Shown here: positions 16,062-24,186 of the stretch, piece after piece
Numbering within the stretch: the stretch's first letter is position 1
Layout of the letters: each line of letters opens with the position of its first letter
Origin: a virus
Reading direction: 5' to 3' (one strand)
Virus record (IMG/VR): IMGVR_UViG_3300008107_000033
Span: 1 to 64,000 of that record
Length of the DNA: 64,000 nucleotides
Position numbers and translations under genes: made by a program
Notes under the pieces: generated by a model
Told to the model about the DNA's origin: nothing
What the model saw: the letters and a program-made list of their open reading frames with translations, nothing else
Database searches by the model: none

Positions 16062-16961
16062 ATGACTATTAACAACGTGCTTGTTTATGATACTGTAAGA
16101 ATTAAAGTTAAATTTATTGACATTAATGCTTCCACTGGTGAACAAGTTTCTGTTAGTCCAGATTCTGTAACTGTTCAAATTAAAAAAGCTGATGAAACTG
16201 TGGTTGTTGCTACTACTCCAACAGCTCTAACAAGCTCAGAATACTACTATGATTTTAGACCTACTGACGCCGATACATACAGTATTAAATTTGTTGGTTA
16301 TATGCCTAACGGCACAACTATTACTGTTAATCAACAACTTTATGTAAGTACGTCAACAGATGAATATAAGCCACTTATAACACTTAAGGCTGACGAGGTA
16401 ATGACATTTGCACCAGATGTTAGCCCCTTATATCTCAGTCCAGAAGAAATATTACCTTTATTTCCAGAAGCATCTCTCATAGAAATAGGGGAACTAATAC
16501 ACTTTCACTCACTAGAAGTTGAAGCTATTTATGGAATAAAGTCTACATATGAAGCTGGAAAATTGGCATACGCAGCAATCGAGTACATTAAGGCAGCCGT
16601 AGCTTGCGATCTAAGTAGAATGTACAATTATGGTGGAGATGATGACGTTTCTGTAACTCTGGCAGATCTAACAGTTACAGCAAGAAATTTCCCAAGAACA
16701 ATAACGTCAAGAGGTAATGCTGTTACCTGGTGTCAAATTGCAGCCTCTCTAAGACAAGAAATGTTGGCAATGAAGACTGGTCCAAGAGGAATACAGCCAA
16801 AGGGTCTTCCTTCTTTGGAAATATCAAATCCTGGAAGATTTGTTGACCCAGATACATATAGAGATGTTTGGCTTACTGACAGAGATCTTTATGGAGCCAG
16901 TAGAAGATCAGCACTAAAAACAGACCCAATGCCAGACAGAAGTATTCGCGGATATGATTAA
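16062..16961 (+). CDS. Head-tail connector candidate with N-terminal Ig-like domain
   Basis: A 299-residue protein. Residues 1-100 form a beta sandwich (RIKVKFIDI ... YYYDFRPTDADTYSIKFVGYMPNGTTITVNQQLYV), resembling the N-terminus of the sheath-like protein at 17330. From residue 118 a helical part follows (YLSPEEILPLFPEASLIEIGE... EYIKAAVACDLSRMY), in the style of gp6-type head-tail connectors. It overlaps the next gene by eight bases, and that gene looks like a head-closure protein. Placement between accessory genes and sheath supports a neck role; no named family is certain. Confidence 0.6.
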   Translation: MTINNVLVYDTVRIKVKFIDINASTGEQVSVSPDSVTVQIKKADETVVVATTPTALTSSEYYYDFRPTDADTYSIKFVGYMPNGTTITVNQQLYVSTSTDEYKPLITLKADEVMTFAPDVSPLYLSPEEILPLFPEASLIEIGELIHFHSLEVEAIYGIKSTYEAGKLAYAAIEYIKAAVACDLSRMYNYGGDDDVSVTLADLTVTARNFPRTITSRGNAVTWCQIAASLRQEMLAMKTGPRGIQPKGLPSLEISNPGRFVDPDTYRDVWLTDRDLYGASRRSALKTDPMPDRSIRGYD

Positions 16962-17328
16962 TCTTGAAAGATCCTTTAAAAAGATATTAAAAGAATGGGG
17001 TCATGACGTATATATCCAAAGGATAATGCCCAATGGAAACTATAGGGATACTCTAGAAAGAGTCACTACAAGAAATGTATTTTCTTCTGGATCAATAAAT
17101 GCAAAAAGTGCACAGGAGCAGATGGAAGGAATTGCAGTTAATTCAGAGGTTGTATATTATTTTGAATCAGAAATAAACCCACAAGAAGGCGATAGAATAT
17201 ATGAAAATTTACCTAATGCTTTTGAAAAACAAACAATCTATTTAATAGATACTTGTTCGCCAAGACGCGGTAAAGGTGGTAAAATCATATTCTGGGTAGT
17301 TGGTGCAACAAAAGAAAAACAGGTCTAA
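16954..17328 (+). CDS. Head-closure / neck protein candidate
   Basis: A 124-residue protein with an N-terminal helix (FKKILKEWGHDVYIQRI) and a beta domain ending in NAFEKQTIYLIDTCSPRRGKGGKIIFWVVGATKEK. This helix-plus-barrel layout and the 120-residue size are those of SPP1 gp16-like head-closure proteins. It follows the connector candidate and precedes a sheath-like gene, the usual order. Assignment rests on architecture and synteny, not on a diagnostic motif. Confidence 0.55.
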   Translation: MINLERSFKKILKEWGHDVYIQRIMPNGNYRDTLERVTTRNVFSSGSINAKSAQEQMEGIAVNSEVVYYFESEINPQEGDRIYENLPNAFEKQTIYLIDTCSPRRGKGGKIIFWVVGATKEKQV

Positions 17329-17329
17329 C

Positions 17330-18925
17330 GTGTTAGTTGTAAAAAGAAGTCAATCATTAAAAATTAAATTTTTATTTGTTGATTTAGGTGAAATTTATGA
17401 TCCAACACAGTTGGCTACACCAATAGATGTAACCGTTTCTGTCGTAAGAGGTGATAGTAGATTTTCTTCAATAATTAGAAATCCAATCTCATACCTTTAT
17501 ACAAACGCAACTCCAGACCCCAATGCTTATATAGAAAGAACTAATAACTCTGAATTTATATTTAACTATACAGTTCCACAAGGAACGTATCCGGGTCTAT
17601 ATACTGCAGTCGCTAAGACTGTTAAAGACAATTCTGAAATTATAATAGAATCTAGATTTGAAGTAAAGGAACAGGCGTATGAGCCACTTCCTACCGTACC
17701 GATGGGCAACAAATCAAGCGTAGTTACGTATAAGCCTTCTTATGAAGATATAAGTTTTTCAAATATGCAGACGCTCCTTTTAATAGGACATGCTGATGGA
17801 ATTGAATTAAATAGCCCAATAAAGATAAGGTCTGTTCAACATGCAGTTGAATTATTAAATGGAGATATGAGTAGCCCCCTTTTAAGGGGAGTTTTTGATG
17901 CGTATGACGCTGGTGCTAGAAATATACTAATATGTGCTGCGGCTCCAATGACAGAGTATGTAGAAGATATAGATAAAAGGTTAGTATCTTCAACATATAT
18001 TGATTATCTATCTGCAACTCCAACTTCTAAAACTTTTTATGAAAGATATTACCAAAGGTTATCTGTAACTTATTCGGTATTAAATGTCCTTGATTTTATT
18101 GACGTTATAGTTCCTTTGGAGGTTTCCATAATAAAGACTGGTGGAATAGATTTTGTTTCACAATTAGCAGATTATTGCGATGACTTTCATAATGAAACTG
18201 GATATGTACAAATTGGAGTTATTGGATCAAGAACAAATGGGATAACATCTTCAGATATAACTGAAATTGAAAATAATGAAAATTTATCAGATAAATTTAC
18301 AATTTACAGTATAGATGGAGACGTTACATCTGATTCTGGAAGGTATGTTGTTCCAGTTTATGGTGAAGCTTTATTCTCTCACGCACAATTAGATTTTACA
18401 TACATCAACTCAGTATCTGCTGCTGTAGCTGGACTTATAGTTTCTAATCCATTGAATTTTGGTTTGATCAGAAAAAGAATACCTGGAGCAATGTCAGTAT
18501 ATGGATCAAATTTAAATTCTTTGGAAATGAATAGACTTGATGACATAGGAATAAACACAATATACAGAAGCAATAAGGCAAGAAGAGCTCAACCCTATGA
18601 GGTATATCTAACTAATGACTATACTATGGCAAGTATGAATTCAATTTTTTCAAAACTACCACAAATGAGACTAGCTTCGTATCTATCTAGTTCAGTAAAA
18701 GGATTTGGTTACGATTCTATAGGTAAATTTGGCTATGACAAAGTAATCAATAACACATCTGAACTACTTAAAAGACTAAAAAAAGATAAGGTAATAGTTG
18801 ATTATGAATTCAATGCAAAACCATCAAGTTCAGAACCTGGGGTAATTTTATTATATATAAATATAATTTCTTCATTAGGGTTAAAAAAAATAAATCTATC
18901 ATTAGCAGCAGGGCCGGGAGCATAG
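17330..18925 (+). CDS. Tail-sheath-like protein 1 with N-terminal Ig-like domain
   Basis: A 531-residue protein; GTG at 17330 follows the upstream stop, and an upstream TTG at 17300 is less likely. Residues 1-125 are an Ig-like beta domain similar to that of the 16062 protein. Sheath features follow: IRSVQHAVELLNGDMSSPLLRGVFDAYDAGARNILICAA near 168-206, VSAAVAGLIVSNPLNFGLIRKRIPGA near 363-388, and LDDIGINTIY plus an arginine-led tail. It is one of two sheath-like proteins (the other is at 19838). It could be a sheath terminator, a second sheath or a baseplate-proximal sheath initiator; which cannot be decided here. Confidence 0.7.
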   Translation: MLVVKRSQSLKIKFLFVDLGEIYDPTQLATPIDVTVSVVRGDSRFSSIIRNPISYLYTNATPDPNAYIERTNNSEFIFNYTVPQGTYPGLYTAVAKTVKDNSEIIIESRFEVKEQAYEPLPTVPMGNKSSVVTYKPSYEDISFSNMQTLLLIGHADGIELNSPIKIRSVQHAVELLNGDMSSPLLRGVFDAYDAGARNILICAAAPMTEYVEDIDKRLVSSTYIDYLSATPTSKTFYERYYQRLSVTYSVLNVLDFIDVIVPLEVSIIKTGGIDFVSQLADYCDDFHNETGYVQIGVIGSRTNGITSSDITEIENNENLSDKFTIYSIDGDVTSDSGRYVVPVYGEALFSHAQLDFTYINSVSAAVAGLIVSNPLNFGLIRKRIPGAMSVYGSNLNSLEMNRLDDIGINTIYRSNKARRAQPYEVYLTNDYTMASMNSIFSKLPQMRLASYLSSSVKGFGYDSIGKFGYDKVINNTSELLKRLKKDKVIVDYEFNAKPSSSEPGVILLYINIISSLGLKKINLSLAAGPGA

Positions 18926-18926
18926 T

Positions 18927-19727
18927 ATGGCACAAAACACAGTTGGCTGGCCAAGATTTGGTCTTACAGACTCATATACAAAATTAAAATTTGCAGAACC
19001 ACTTCAGTCTGAAGGTAACCTATCATACCTAGAATTTATTTCTACCGTTAAATCTTTATGGGAACAGTCTTTTCCAAATTTTCCAATTAAATCTTCATCG
19101 CCATCTGATCCATCATTTACTTGGTTTAATCCGAATTATGTAGATCCATCTACTGGTCAGACAACCGGAAGAATGGAAGATACTCCAGCAATTATAACTT
19201 ATTCTTTGGAACTAAGAAAAGCTCATTCGGTCGAACCAAAACCAAGAATGAGACAAATAACTAGTGGCAATATATATATTTATGGACAAAGATTTCAAAA
19301 CATTATAGCTTTTCACGCACTTGCTCCGTCAGGCAATAGGTCTGGAGCAAATACAAATACAAGAATAGATGATCAAGATAATGCTTATGTAGTTGAATCT
19401 TTAATCGAAACATTTGAAGATTTTATGATGGAATTTACTCCTATTTTTAAAAAAATAGGAGCTTCAGAGTTAGTATATTCAAGGAGATTGGCTGACTCAG
19501 AAGTAAACAGAGAGTCAAAAGATATTCATAAAAGAACAGTAACTTACATGCTTACCACTGAAAAAACATTTGCAGCTAAGGCTGAGACTATTGAGCAAAT
19601 TGCTATTGACCTAAGAACGGCCATGGCATATGAGCCCGAACTATTGACATCAGCAACGCCAAATTATCAAAGTATAAGTATTAATATTGTTGACCTACAA
19701 CAAGGTTCTACGCCTGGGTTTAATTAA
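18927..19727 (+). CDS. Tail-completion / neck protein candidate
   Basis: A 266-residue protein starting one base after the sheath-like gene. Residues include a WPRFGL start, a central ITYSLELRKAHSVEPKPRMRQI strand pair, and a helix-rich part (SLIETFEDFMMEFTPIFKKIGASELVYSRRLADSEVNRESKDIHKR). The central strand, the Tyr-Gly-Gln-Arg-Phe block and the length resemble tail-terminator proteins, which bind the last tube ring. No family motif is certain. Located between two sheath-like genes. Confidence 0.5.
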   Translation: MAQNTVGWPRFGLTDSYTKLKFAEPLQSEGNLSYLEFISTVKSLWEQSFPNFPIKSSSPSDPSFTWFNPNYVDPSTGQTTGRMEDTPAIITYSLELRKAHSVEPKPRMRQITSGNIYIYGQRFQNIIAFHALAPSGNRSGANTNTRIDDQDNAYVVESLIETFEDFMMEFTPIFKKIGASELVYSRRLADSEVNRESKDIHKRTVTYMLTTEKTFAAKAETIEQIAIDLRTAMAYEPELLTSATPNYQSISINIVDLQQGSTPGFN

Positions 19728-19760
19728 GTATATAAAAAACTTATCTAAATTGGCTTGTTG

Positions 19761-19776
19761 AGTTATTTTTATAACT
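19761..19776. other. Short AT hairpin before the major sheath gene
   Basis: AGTTAT, TTTT, ATAACT: a 16-base perfect inverted repeat eight bases upstream of the TACTATA at 19784 in the 110-base gap 19728-19837. It may be an operator or message-end structure; direct repeats of AACTTATCT flank the region. Role not shown. Confidence 0.3.
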
Positions 19777-19783
19777 TATCTGT

Positions 19784-19790
19784 TACTATA
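19784..19790 (+). promoter_or_regulatory. Candidate late-promoter motif TACTATA before the sheath gene
   Basis: GTTACTATAAAAG in the 110-base gap between 19727 and 19838, upstream of the sheath gene, whose RBS is CGGAGG at 19820-19825. A strongly expressed sheath gene with its own promoter would be expected. No good -35 box at 17 bases. Confidence 0.5.
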
Positions 19791-19837
19791 AAAGAAGAAT
19801 TAATGCCCCATAATTTAGTCGGAGGTTTAAAGATAAC

Positions 19838-21085
19838 ATGGCTATTCCTGGAGTAACCACCCTAATCAGAGATCGCTTCTATAGCGTATCGCGCACAAAT
19901 ACACCAGCAGGTCCTAGAATTGTTGTTATAGCAAAGAGAGACACTGCAGACAATTACGGTAACGTTAGTGATCTTGATATCGTTCAAGCAACAACAGAAA
20001 AAGACGTAATTGCCGCATTTGGTGAAGGTTCAGATCTTCATAAAGCATTTTTGGAATTGATTTCAGCAGGCGCTGAAAGAATATATATGGTTCCACTTCC
20101 AAGTTCAACTGTTTTCAATCACACAGATGGCTATGTAACAGCAACCGGATACACATTAGACGCAATGTTTGACGCTGCATACGCTGCTGCTGAGACAGTT
20201 CTTCCTGACATTATCGTTCCTTGGGGCAGGGGCGGAAATTCTGATGACTGGGAAGATCCAGCAACTCCTGGCGACACAGAGTATGGTTTTTACGCCAATA
20301 ACTCATCGACATATGGAAACAGCTGGGTATACAAGGCAGCTGTTAGAACTAAGAATATTGCAGAAAATATTCACCCATGCATTTCAATCTTGGGCGTTAA
20401 GCCATACGATGATGGTGTAAAAGAAGTTATGACACCAGCAGCAGTTGCATCACACTTAGCTCTTAGCACTCTTGTGAGCAGAGATGTTGCAAACCTAAAA
20501 GATTACGGCCCTTATGTTTGCGTAATTGCAACAGAAATTAAGCCTGTATCTTATGGCACAAGCACCGGAGATGATTATGGTTATGCAAACGGAGCATGTG
20601 CAATGGCAGCATCGTTAAGCAAGCTCGCTGCATATTCTTCGGTTACAGCAAAGCCATTGTACAATGTTGAGTCAATGCGTTATGCTCCAACAAGAACTCA
20701 ACAAGAAGCACTTGGCAACAAGGGTGTAAACTCAGTAGTTCTTAACTTTAACAAGATTGCAGTATTTGGTGACGGACTCACATTTGCTGCAAACGGTTCT
20801 GACTACTCAAGACTTTCCACTAAGAGAGTCGTAGATGAAGCAGCGAACGTTGTTCGTCAATCATGCCAGAAGTTTGTTGGTGAACCATCGACTATCCAAA
20901 TGAGAACATCAATGGAAACGGCGATTTCATCAGCACTCAGAGGAATGCAATTGGTAGGTGCCTTGCTGGCAAGTGATTTCAATGTCACATATGTTCCAGA
21001 TTTAAACAAGGCGATTGTAGACCTCGTCATAACACCTGCTTTCGAACTAAAGTCGATTGAGGTTCAAATAGCTGTTAATATATAA
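19838..21085 (+). CDS. Tail sheath protein
   Basis: A 415-residue protein of contractile tails. It starts MAIPGVTTLIRDRFYSVSRTNTPAGPRIVVIAKR, then ATTEKDVIAAFGEGSDLHKAFLELISAGAERIYMVPL (residues 50-86), and the C-terminal domain has RVVDEAANVVRQSCQKFVGEPS plus the final strand VDLVITPAFELKSIEVQIAVNI, the part that hands over between neighbouring subunits. Composition is Ala-, Gly- and charged-rich, and codon choice is more GC-tolerant than in the accessory genes, fitting high expression. Strong RBS; own TACTATA motif and tube gene next. Confidence 0.85.
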   Translation: MAIPGVTTLIRDRFYSVSRTNTPAGPRIVVIAKRDTADNYGNVSDLDIVQATTEKDVIAAFGEGSDLHKAFLELISAGAERIYMVPLPSSTVFNHTDGYVTATGYTLDAMFDAAYAAAETVLPDIIVPWGRGGNSDDWEDPATPGDTEYGFYANNSSTYGNSWVYKAAVRTKNIAENIHPCISILGVKPYDDGVKEVMTPAAVASHLALSTLVSRDVANLKDYGPYVCVIATEIKPVSYGTSTGDDYGYANGACAMAASLSKLAAYSSVTAKPLYNVESMRYAPTRTQQEALGNKGVNSVVLNFNKIAVFGDGLTFAANGSDYSRLSTKRVVDEAANVVRQSCQKFVGEPSTIQMRTSMETAISSALRGMQLVGALLASDFNVTYVPDLNKAIVDLVITPAFELKSIEVQIAVNI

Positions 21086-21105
21086 TACCGATTGGAGGGT
21101 AAAAA

Positions 21106-21798
21106 ATGGCTTCTGACGTAAATTCAGTAAACAAATATCTAAATACATATACAACTTTCTCAGGTGCAGATATCGTAGCCACATTTGGTGGTGTTGAAAT
21201 AGGTGCACTTTCAGGAATTACATTCTCTGTAACAAGAGAAAAAGCACCAATCTACACAATGGGTTCACCAAACCCACGCTCATTCTCAAGGGGTAAGCGC
21301 GGTATTGCTGGTTCATTAATCTTTACGGTGTTTGATCGCCCAGCACTTTACACAATGTTGGAAAAGAATTATACAAATAATAAGCCTATGGACTTCTACA
21401 CAAGAGCTCATAACACACTTCCAGGTGACATAAATTCTATGGGAAGAGGAATCCCAGGGGTTGGAGCTGAAGGAAGAAACAACTGGACAAGAGATGTTCA
21501 GAAAAAAGTTCCTTACTACGCAGACCAAATTCCACCATTCGATATCACAGTTACATTTGTTAACGAATATGGAAACGCAGCAGTAAGATCAATTTATGGA
21601 GTTGAGCTTTTGAACGAAGGTTCGGGAGCATCAATGGATGATATAGTAATTGAAGAAACAATGACCTACGTCGCTAGAGAACTTGGACCAATGTATACCA
21701 TTGCAACATCAGCTCTGGAAAAAGATCAGAGTAATCTTGCTGATATCATCGACGGAAACGCCGTAAAAGGTATGAGAACAGATATAATCCGTCCATAA
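21106..21798 (+). CDS. Tail tube protein (major)
   Basis: A 230-residue beta-barrel tube protein: FSGADIVATFGGVEIGALSGITFSVTREKAPIYTMGSPNPRSFSRGKRGIAGSLIFTVFDRPALY (residues 18-82) and, near the end, FDITVTFVNEYGNAAVRSIYGVELLNEGSGASMDDIVIEETMTYVARELGPM. The layout of short barrel strands with the SRGKRGIAGSLIFTVF core matches two paralogues downstream. RBS GGAGGG. A strong hairpin follows the stop, so this and the sheath probably form the most abundant late message. The TACTATA at 19784 is the nearest candidate promoter. Confidence 0.85.
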   Translation: MASDVNSVNKYLNTYTTFSGADIVATFGGVEIGALSGITFSVTREKAPIYTMGSPNPRSFSRGKRGIAGSLIFTVFDRPALYTMLEKNYTNNKPMDFYTRAHNTLPGDINSMGRGIPGVGAEGRNNWTRDVQKKVPYYADQIPPFDITVTFVNEYGNAAVRSIYGVELLNEGSGASMDDIVIEETMTYVARELGPMYTIATSALEKDQSNLADIIDGNAVKGMRTDIIRP

Positions 21799-21822
21799 CT
21801 AGATCTTAATAGTTATTCTGAG

Positions 21823-21856
21823 TAGTGCATGAGGGGAATAATTCCTTCATGCACTA
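21823..21856 (+). terminator. Terminator-like hairpin after the major tube gene
   Basis: A 15-base-pair stem (21823-21837 with 21842-21856), with two G-T pairs and a four-base loop, followed by a short T-rich stretch (TTCTATTT). It sits between the tube gene and the second tube paralogue, whose RBS is at 21864-21869. A partial terminator would lower expression of downstream genes. Confidence 0.65.
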
Positions 21857-21874
21857 TTCTATTTAGGAGATAAA

Positions 21875-22582
21875 ATGGCACAAGCCAATAAAACGTACAC
21901 TATTTCTTCTGTTAATCCAAAAGATGGAACGTTTAATTTTGAAGATGCATTAAATAATATCTCTTATGCTGGAGCAGATATTGTTGCAACAATGATTTTG
22001 CCCCCAATGGGAACAGCTAATACAGCTGGTGACTATTTGGAAATAGGAGATTTACAAACTGTATCCTATTCAATTCATAGAGAAAATACACCAATAAGAA
22101 CATTGGGACATTCAAACGTAAGAGGATTTGTTAAGGGATCTAGAACAATAGCTGGATCATTAATTTTTACCGTATTCAATGAATACACTTGGTATAAAAT
22201 CAAAGAGTATCAAGACTATCTATCTAGAAGCAATGGTTTTTTTGCTCCATTGGCAGATATGTTGCCACCATTTGATATCGTCTTTACATTCTTTAATGAG
22301 TACGGCAATGCTTCAAAAATGAAGATATATGGAGTTACTATAGTTGACGAAGGTCAAACCATGTCAATTGATGATATAATGACTGAACAGACATATACGT
22401 TTATGGCTAGAGGCATTCAGCCAATGACTAATATAATTAATGAAAAAGAAATGATGAAAATGCCAGAAGAAGATGCCCGAAGGGCAGCTCAAAGAAATAG
22501 AAATATATTTGGGGATAGCGTTGAAGGAGTAGGTATAACTACTCTTTATCAAAACTTTATAGATGAAATTTATACTCTTTAG
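21875..22582 (+). CDS. Tail tube-like paralogue 2
   Basis: A 235-residue paralogue of the major tube: AGADIVATMILPP, DLQTVSYSIHRENTPIRTLGHSNVRGFVKGSRTIAGSLIFTVFN (residues 62-107) and PFDIVFTFFNEYGNASKMKIYGVTIVDEGQTMSIDDIMTEQTYTFMARG (131-179). It differs from the major tube by about 50 extra residues in the tail (EKEMMKMPEEDARRAAQRNRN...). It lies after a terminator-like hairpin, so it is probably made at lower level and may form the tube tip or initiator ring, by analogy with other contractile systems. RBS AGGAGA. Confidence 0.8.
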   Translation: MAQANKTYTISSVNPKDGTFNFEDALNNISYAGADIVATMILPPMGTANTAGDYLEIGDLQTVSYSIHRENTPIRTLGHSNVRGFVKGSRTIAGSLIFTVFNEYTWYKIKEYQDYLSRSNGFFAPLADMLPPFDIVFTFFNEYGNASKMKIYGVTIVDEGQTMSIDDIMTEQTYTFMARGIQPMTNIINEKEMMKMPEEDARRAAQRNRNIFGDSVEGVGITTLYQNFIDEIYTL

Positions 22583-22591
22583 TAGGTAAAG

Positions 22592-23584
22592 ATGGCTGGT
22601 AATAGAAGCGAAAGATTTGATCCACTATCCGATCAATTGGATTTAATATGGTCAGGTAGTCAAACCGCAGAAAAAAATTCATTTAATACTTATTATGATT
22701 ATTTTTTCAGTGGAGAAGACATCAAAGTTTATATTGATGGATTATTTTCAGAAGAAGACGAATTAGATATAGCTGCACTATCCTATAATATAAGGCAAGA
22801 AAAACAGCCACTATATGGCTTTTGGTCATATAACTATGATGCCATGATGTACGGAACAAGAATTATAACTGGAGAGTTTTCGGTATACACAAGACACCCA
22901 AGAAGAATTACACATCTATTGGAAAAAGCATCGGTTGCAAGAACACATGAACCAGATCCAAGAAAAAATAATGCCTTTGTTAAATCTACATTAAGAGGCG
23001 TAGATTATGGTTCATCAGCTTCATCTGTAAGAAGTCTAGAAGATGAAAAAAAAGTACAAAAGTACTGGGCATATAGTCAATTAGATAGAATATCTACAGA
23101 TCCATTTTCTAAGAATGTTGTAGATTCTGGAAAAAATATATTTAGCGCACACCCACCATTTAATTTTATTATACTTTACGGAGTTGAAGAAGTTTCAACA
23201 ACATCAAGAGACTATCTAAAGGCAGAAGATAAAGTTATAGAATCAAATTTAGATAGAATGATGATTTCTGATATTAATGAAAGATTGATTAAACCAAATA
23301 CAAATAACCAAGCTAGTCCAATGAAAATAGTTTTACAGGAAGTTCAGCTTATGAGCATGACAACAGCATATGCTTCTGGCGGTTCACCATTAATTGAAAA
23401 TTATCAATTTATGGCTAGGGATTATTATTTTAGTGAGGTTGATTTAGGGTTTATTAAGAATTCGGTAACAACCAATACTTCTGATGAACCGGTTATATCC
23501 TCATTCCAAAACGGCATTGCTACGCAAACCGCAACAAACTATAATTCTTCTTCAAGAAATCAACCTCCAGATTATTTCTTATAG
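22592..23584 (+). CDS. Tail tube-like paralogue 3
   Basis: A 330-residue third paralogue: FSGEDIKVYIDG, EDELDIAALSYNIRQEKQPLYGFWSYNYDAMMYGTRIITGEFSVYTRHPRRITHLLEKA (residues 56-114), and the HPPFNFIILYG strand. The core is interrupted by about 60 residues and a long tail follows. Weaker conservation of the core and an extended insert suggest a specialised ring, such as the tube initiator on the hub. RBS TAGGTAAAG (weak). Confidence 0.75.
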   Translation: MAGNRSERFDPLSDQLDLIWSGSQTAEKNSFNTYYDYFFSGEDIKVYIDGLFSEEDELDIAALSYNIRQEKQPLYGFWSYNYDAMMYGTRIITGEFSVYTRHPRRITHLLEKASVARTHEPDPRKNNAFVKSTLRGVDYGSSASSVRSLEDEKKVQKYWAYSQLDRISTDPFSKNVVDSGKNIFSAHPPFNFIILYGVEEVSTTSRDYLKAEDKVIESNLDRMMISDINERLIKPNTNNQASPMKIVLQEVQLMSMTTAYASGGSPLIENYQFMARDYYFSEVDLGFIKNSVTTNTSDEPVISSFQNGIATQTATNYNSSSRNQPPDYFL

Positions 23585-23601
23585 ATATTTAATAGTTAAA
23601 T

Positions 23602-23630
23602 TTGTTATATAAAAATATATCATGTATAAT
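23602..23630 (+). promoter_or_regulatory. Sigma70-like promoter for the chaperone/tape-measure genes
   Basis: TTGTTA (23602-23607), a 17-base spacer and an exact TATAAT (23625-23630). The predicted start near 23637 leaves about 25 bases of leader containing AAGGAG before the 23662 start. Confidence 0.65.
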
Positions 23631-23661
23631 GTAATGTGATTCTTTTATTTAAGGAGAAATG

Positions 23662-24177
23662 ATGGCAGCAAGAAAAGTAACAATAAAAAACAACCCAGAA
23701 GCCGCAGAGCAAATGGGCGCAGATGAAGTAACTGAAGTAACAGTTGAAGGTTCGGCTGGAGAAGATGTAGACACTGAAGTGGTTCTTGAAGAATCGGTGA
23801 GCGTTGAGTCTCTTCCTGATGATCAAGAGATTTGGGATGGCGGTCCAAATGCCGGCATGATCAAAGCATGGAAAGAACAGTTCGGTGAAGTATATGTTAC
23901 ATCGATAACCTTTGATAAGCACATCGTATGGAGAGTTCTTAATAGACTTGAATACAAGAATCTTGTTAAGAAAATGGAACAGCTTGTTCAGGCTGGACAG
24001 TTAAGCTCAGCAGAAGCGAATATGTGGAACGAAGAAGCGATTGCTGAATTGTGCATTCTTTATCCGCAATTTGACAAAATAGAGATGAAGGGCATTATGG
24101 CTGGTATTCCATCCTTGATTTCCCAAGAGGTATTAGAAGCCTCCGGATTCGTTGCCTTGGAAGTAAGACAATTATAA
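23662..24177 (+). CDS. Tail assembly chaperone-like protein 1
   Basis: A 171-residue protein. ATG at 23662 is preferred over the adjacent ATG at 23659 because AAGGAG then has a normal five-base spacing. N-terminal 45 residues are acidic and Val-rich; the rest is a helical domain (IKAWKEQFGEVYVTSITFDKHIVWRVLNRLEYKNLVKKMEQLV and WNEEAIAELCILYPQF). It shares the pattern with the next protein, and both lie between the tube and the tape-measure candidate, as chaperones do. No slippery-site frameshift is needed between them. Confidence 0.6.
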   Translation: MAARKVTIKNNPEAAEQMGADEVTEVTVEGSAGEDVDTEVVLEESVSVESLPDDQEIWDGGPNAGMIKAWKEQFGEVYVTSITFDKHIVWRVLNRLEYKNLVKKMEQLVQAGQLSSAEANMWNEEAIAELCILYPQFDKIEMKGIMAGIPSLISQEVLEASGFVALEVRQL

Positions 24178-24186
24178 TTTTAAAAT

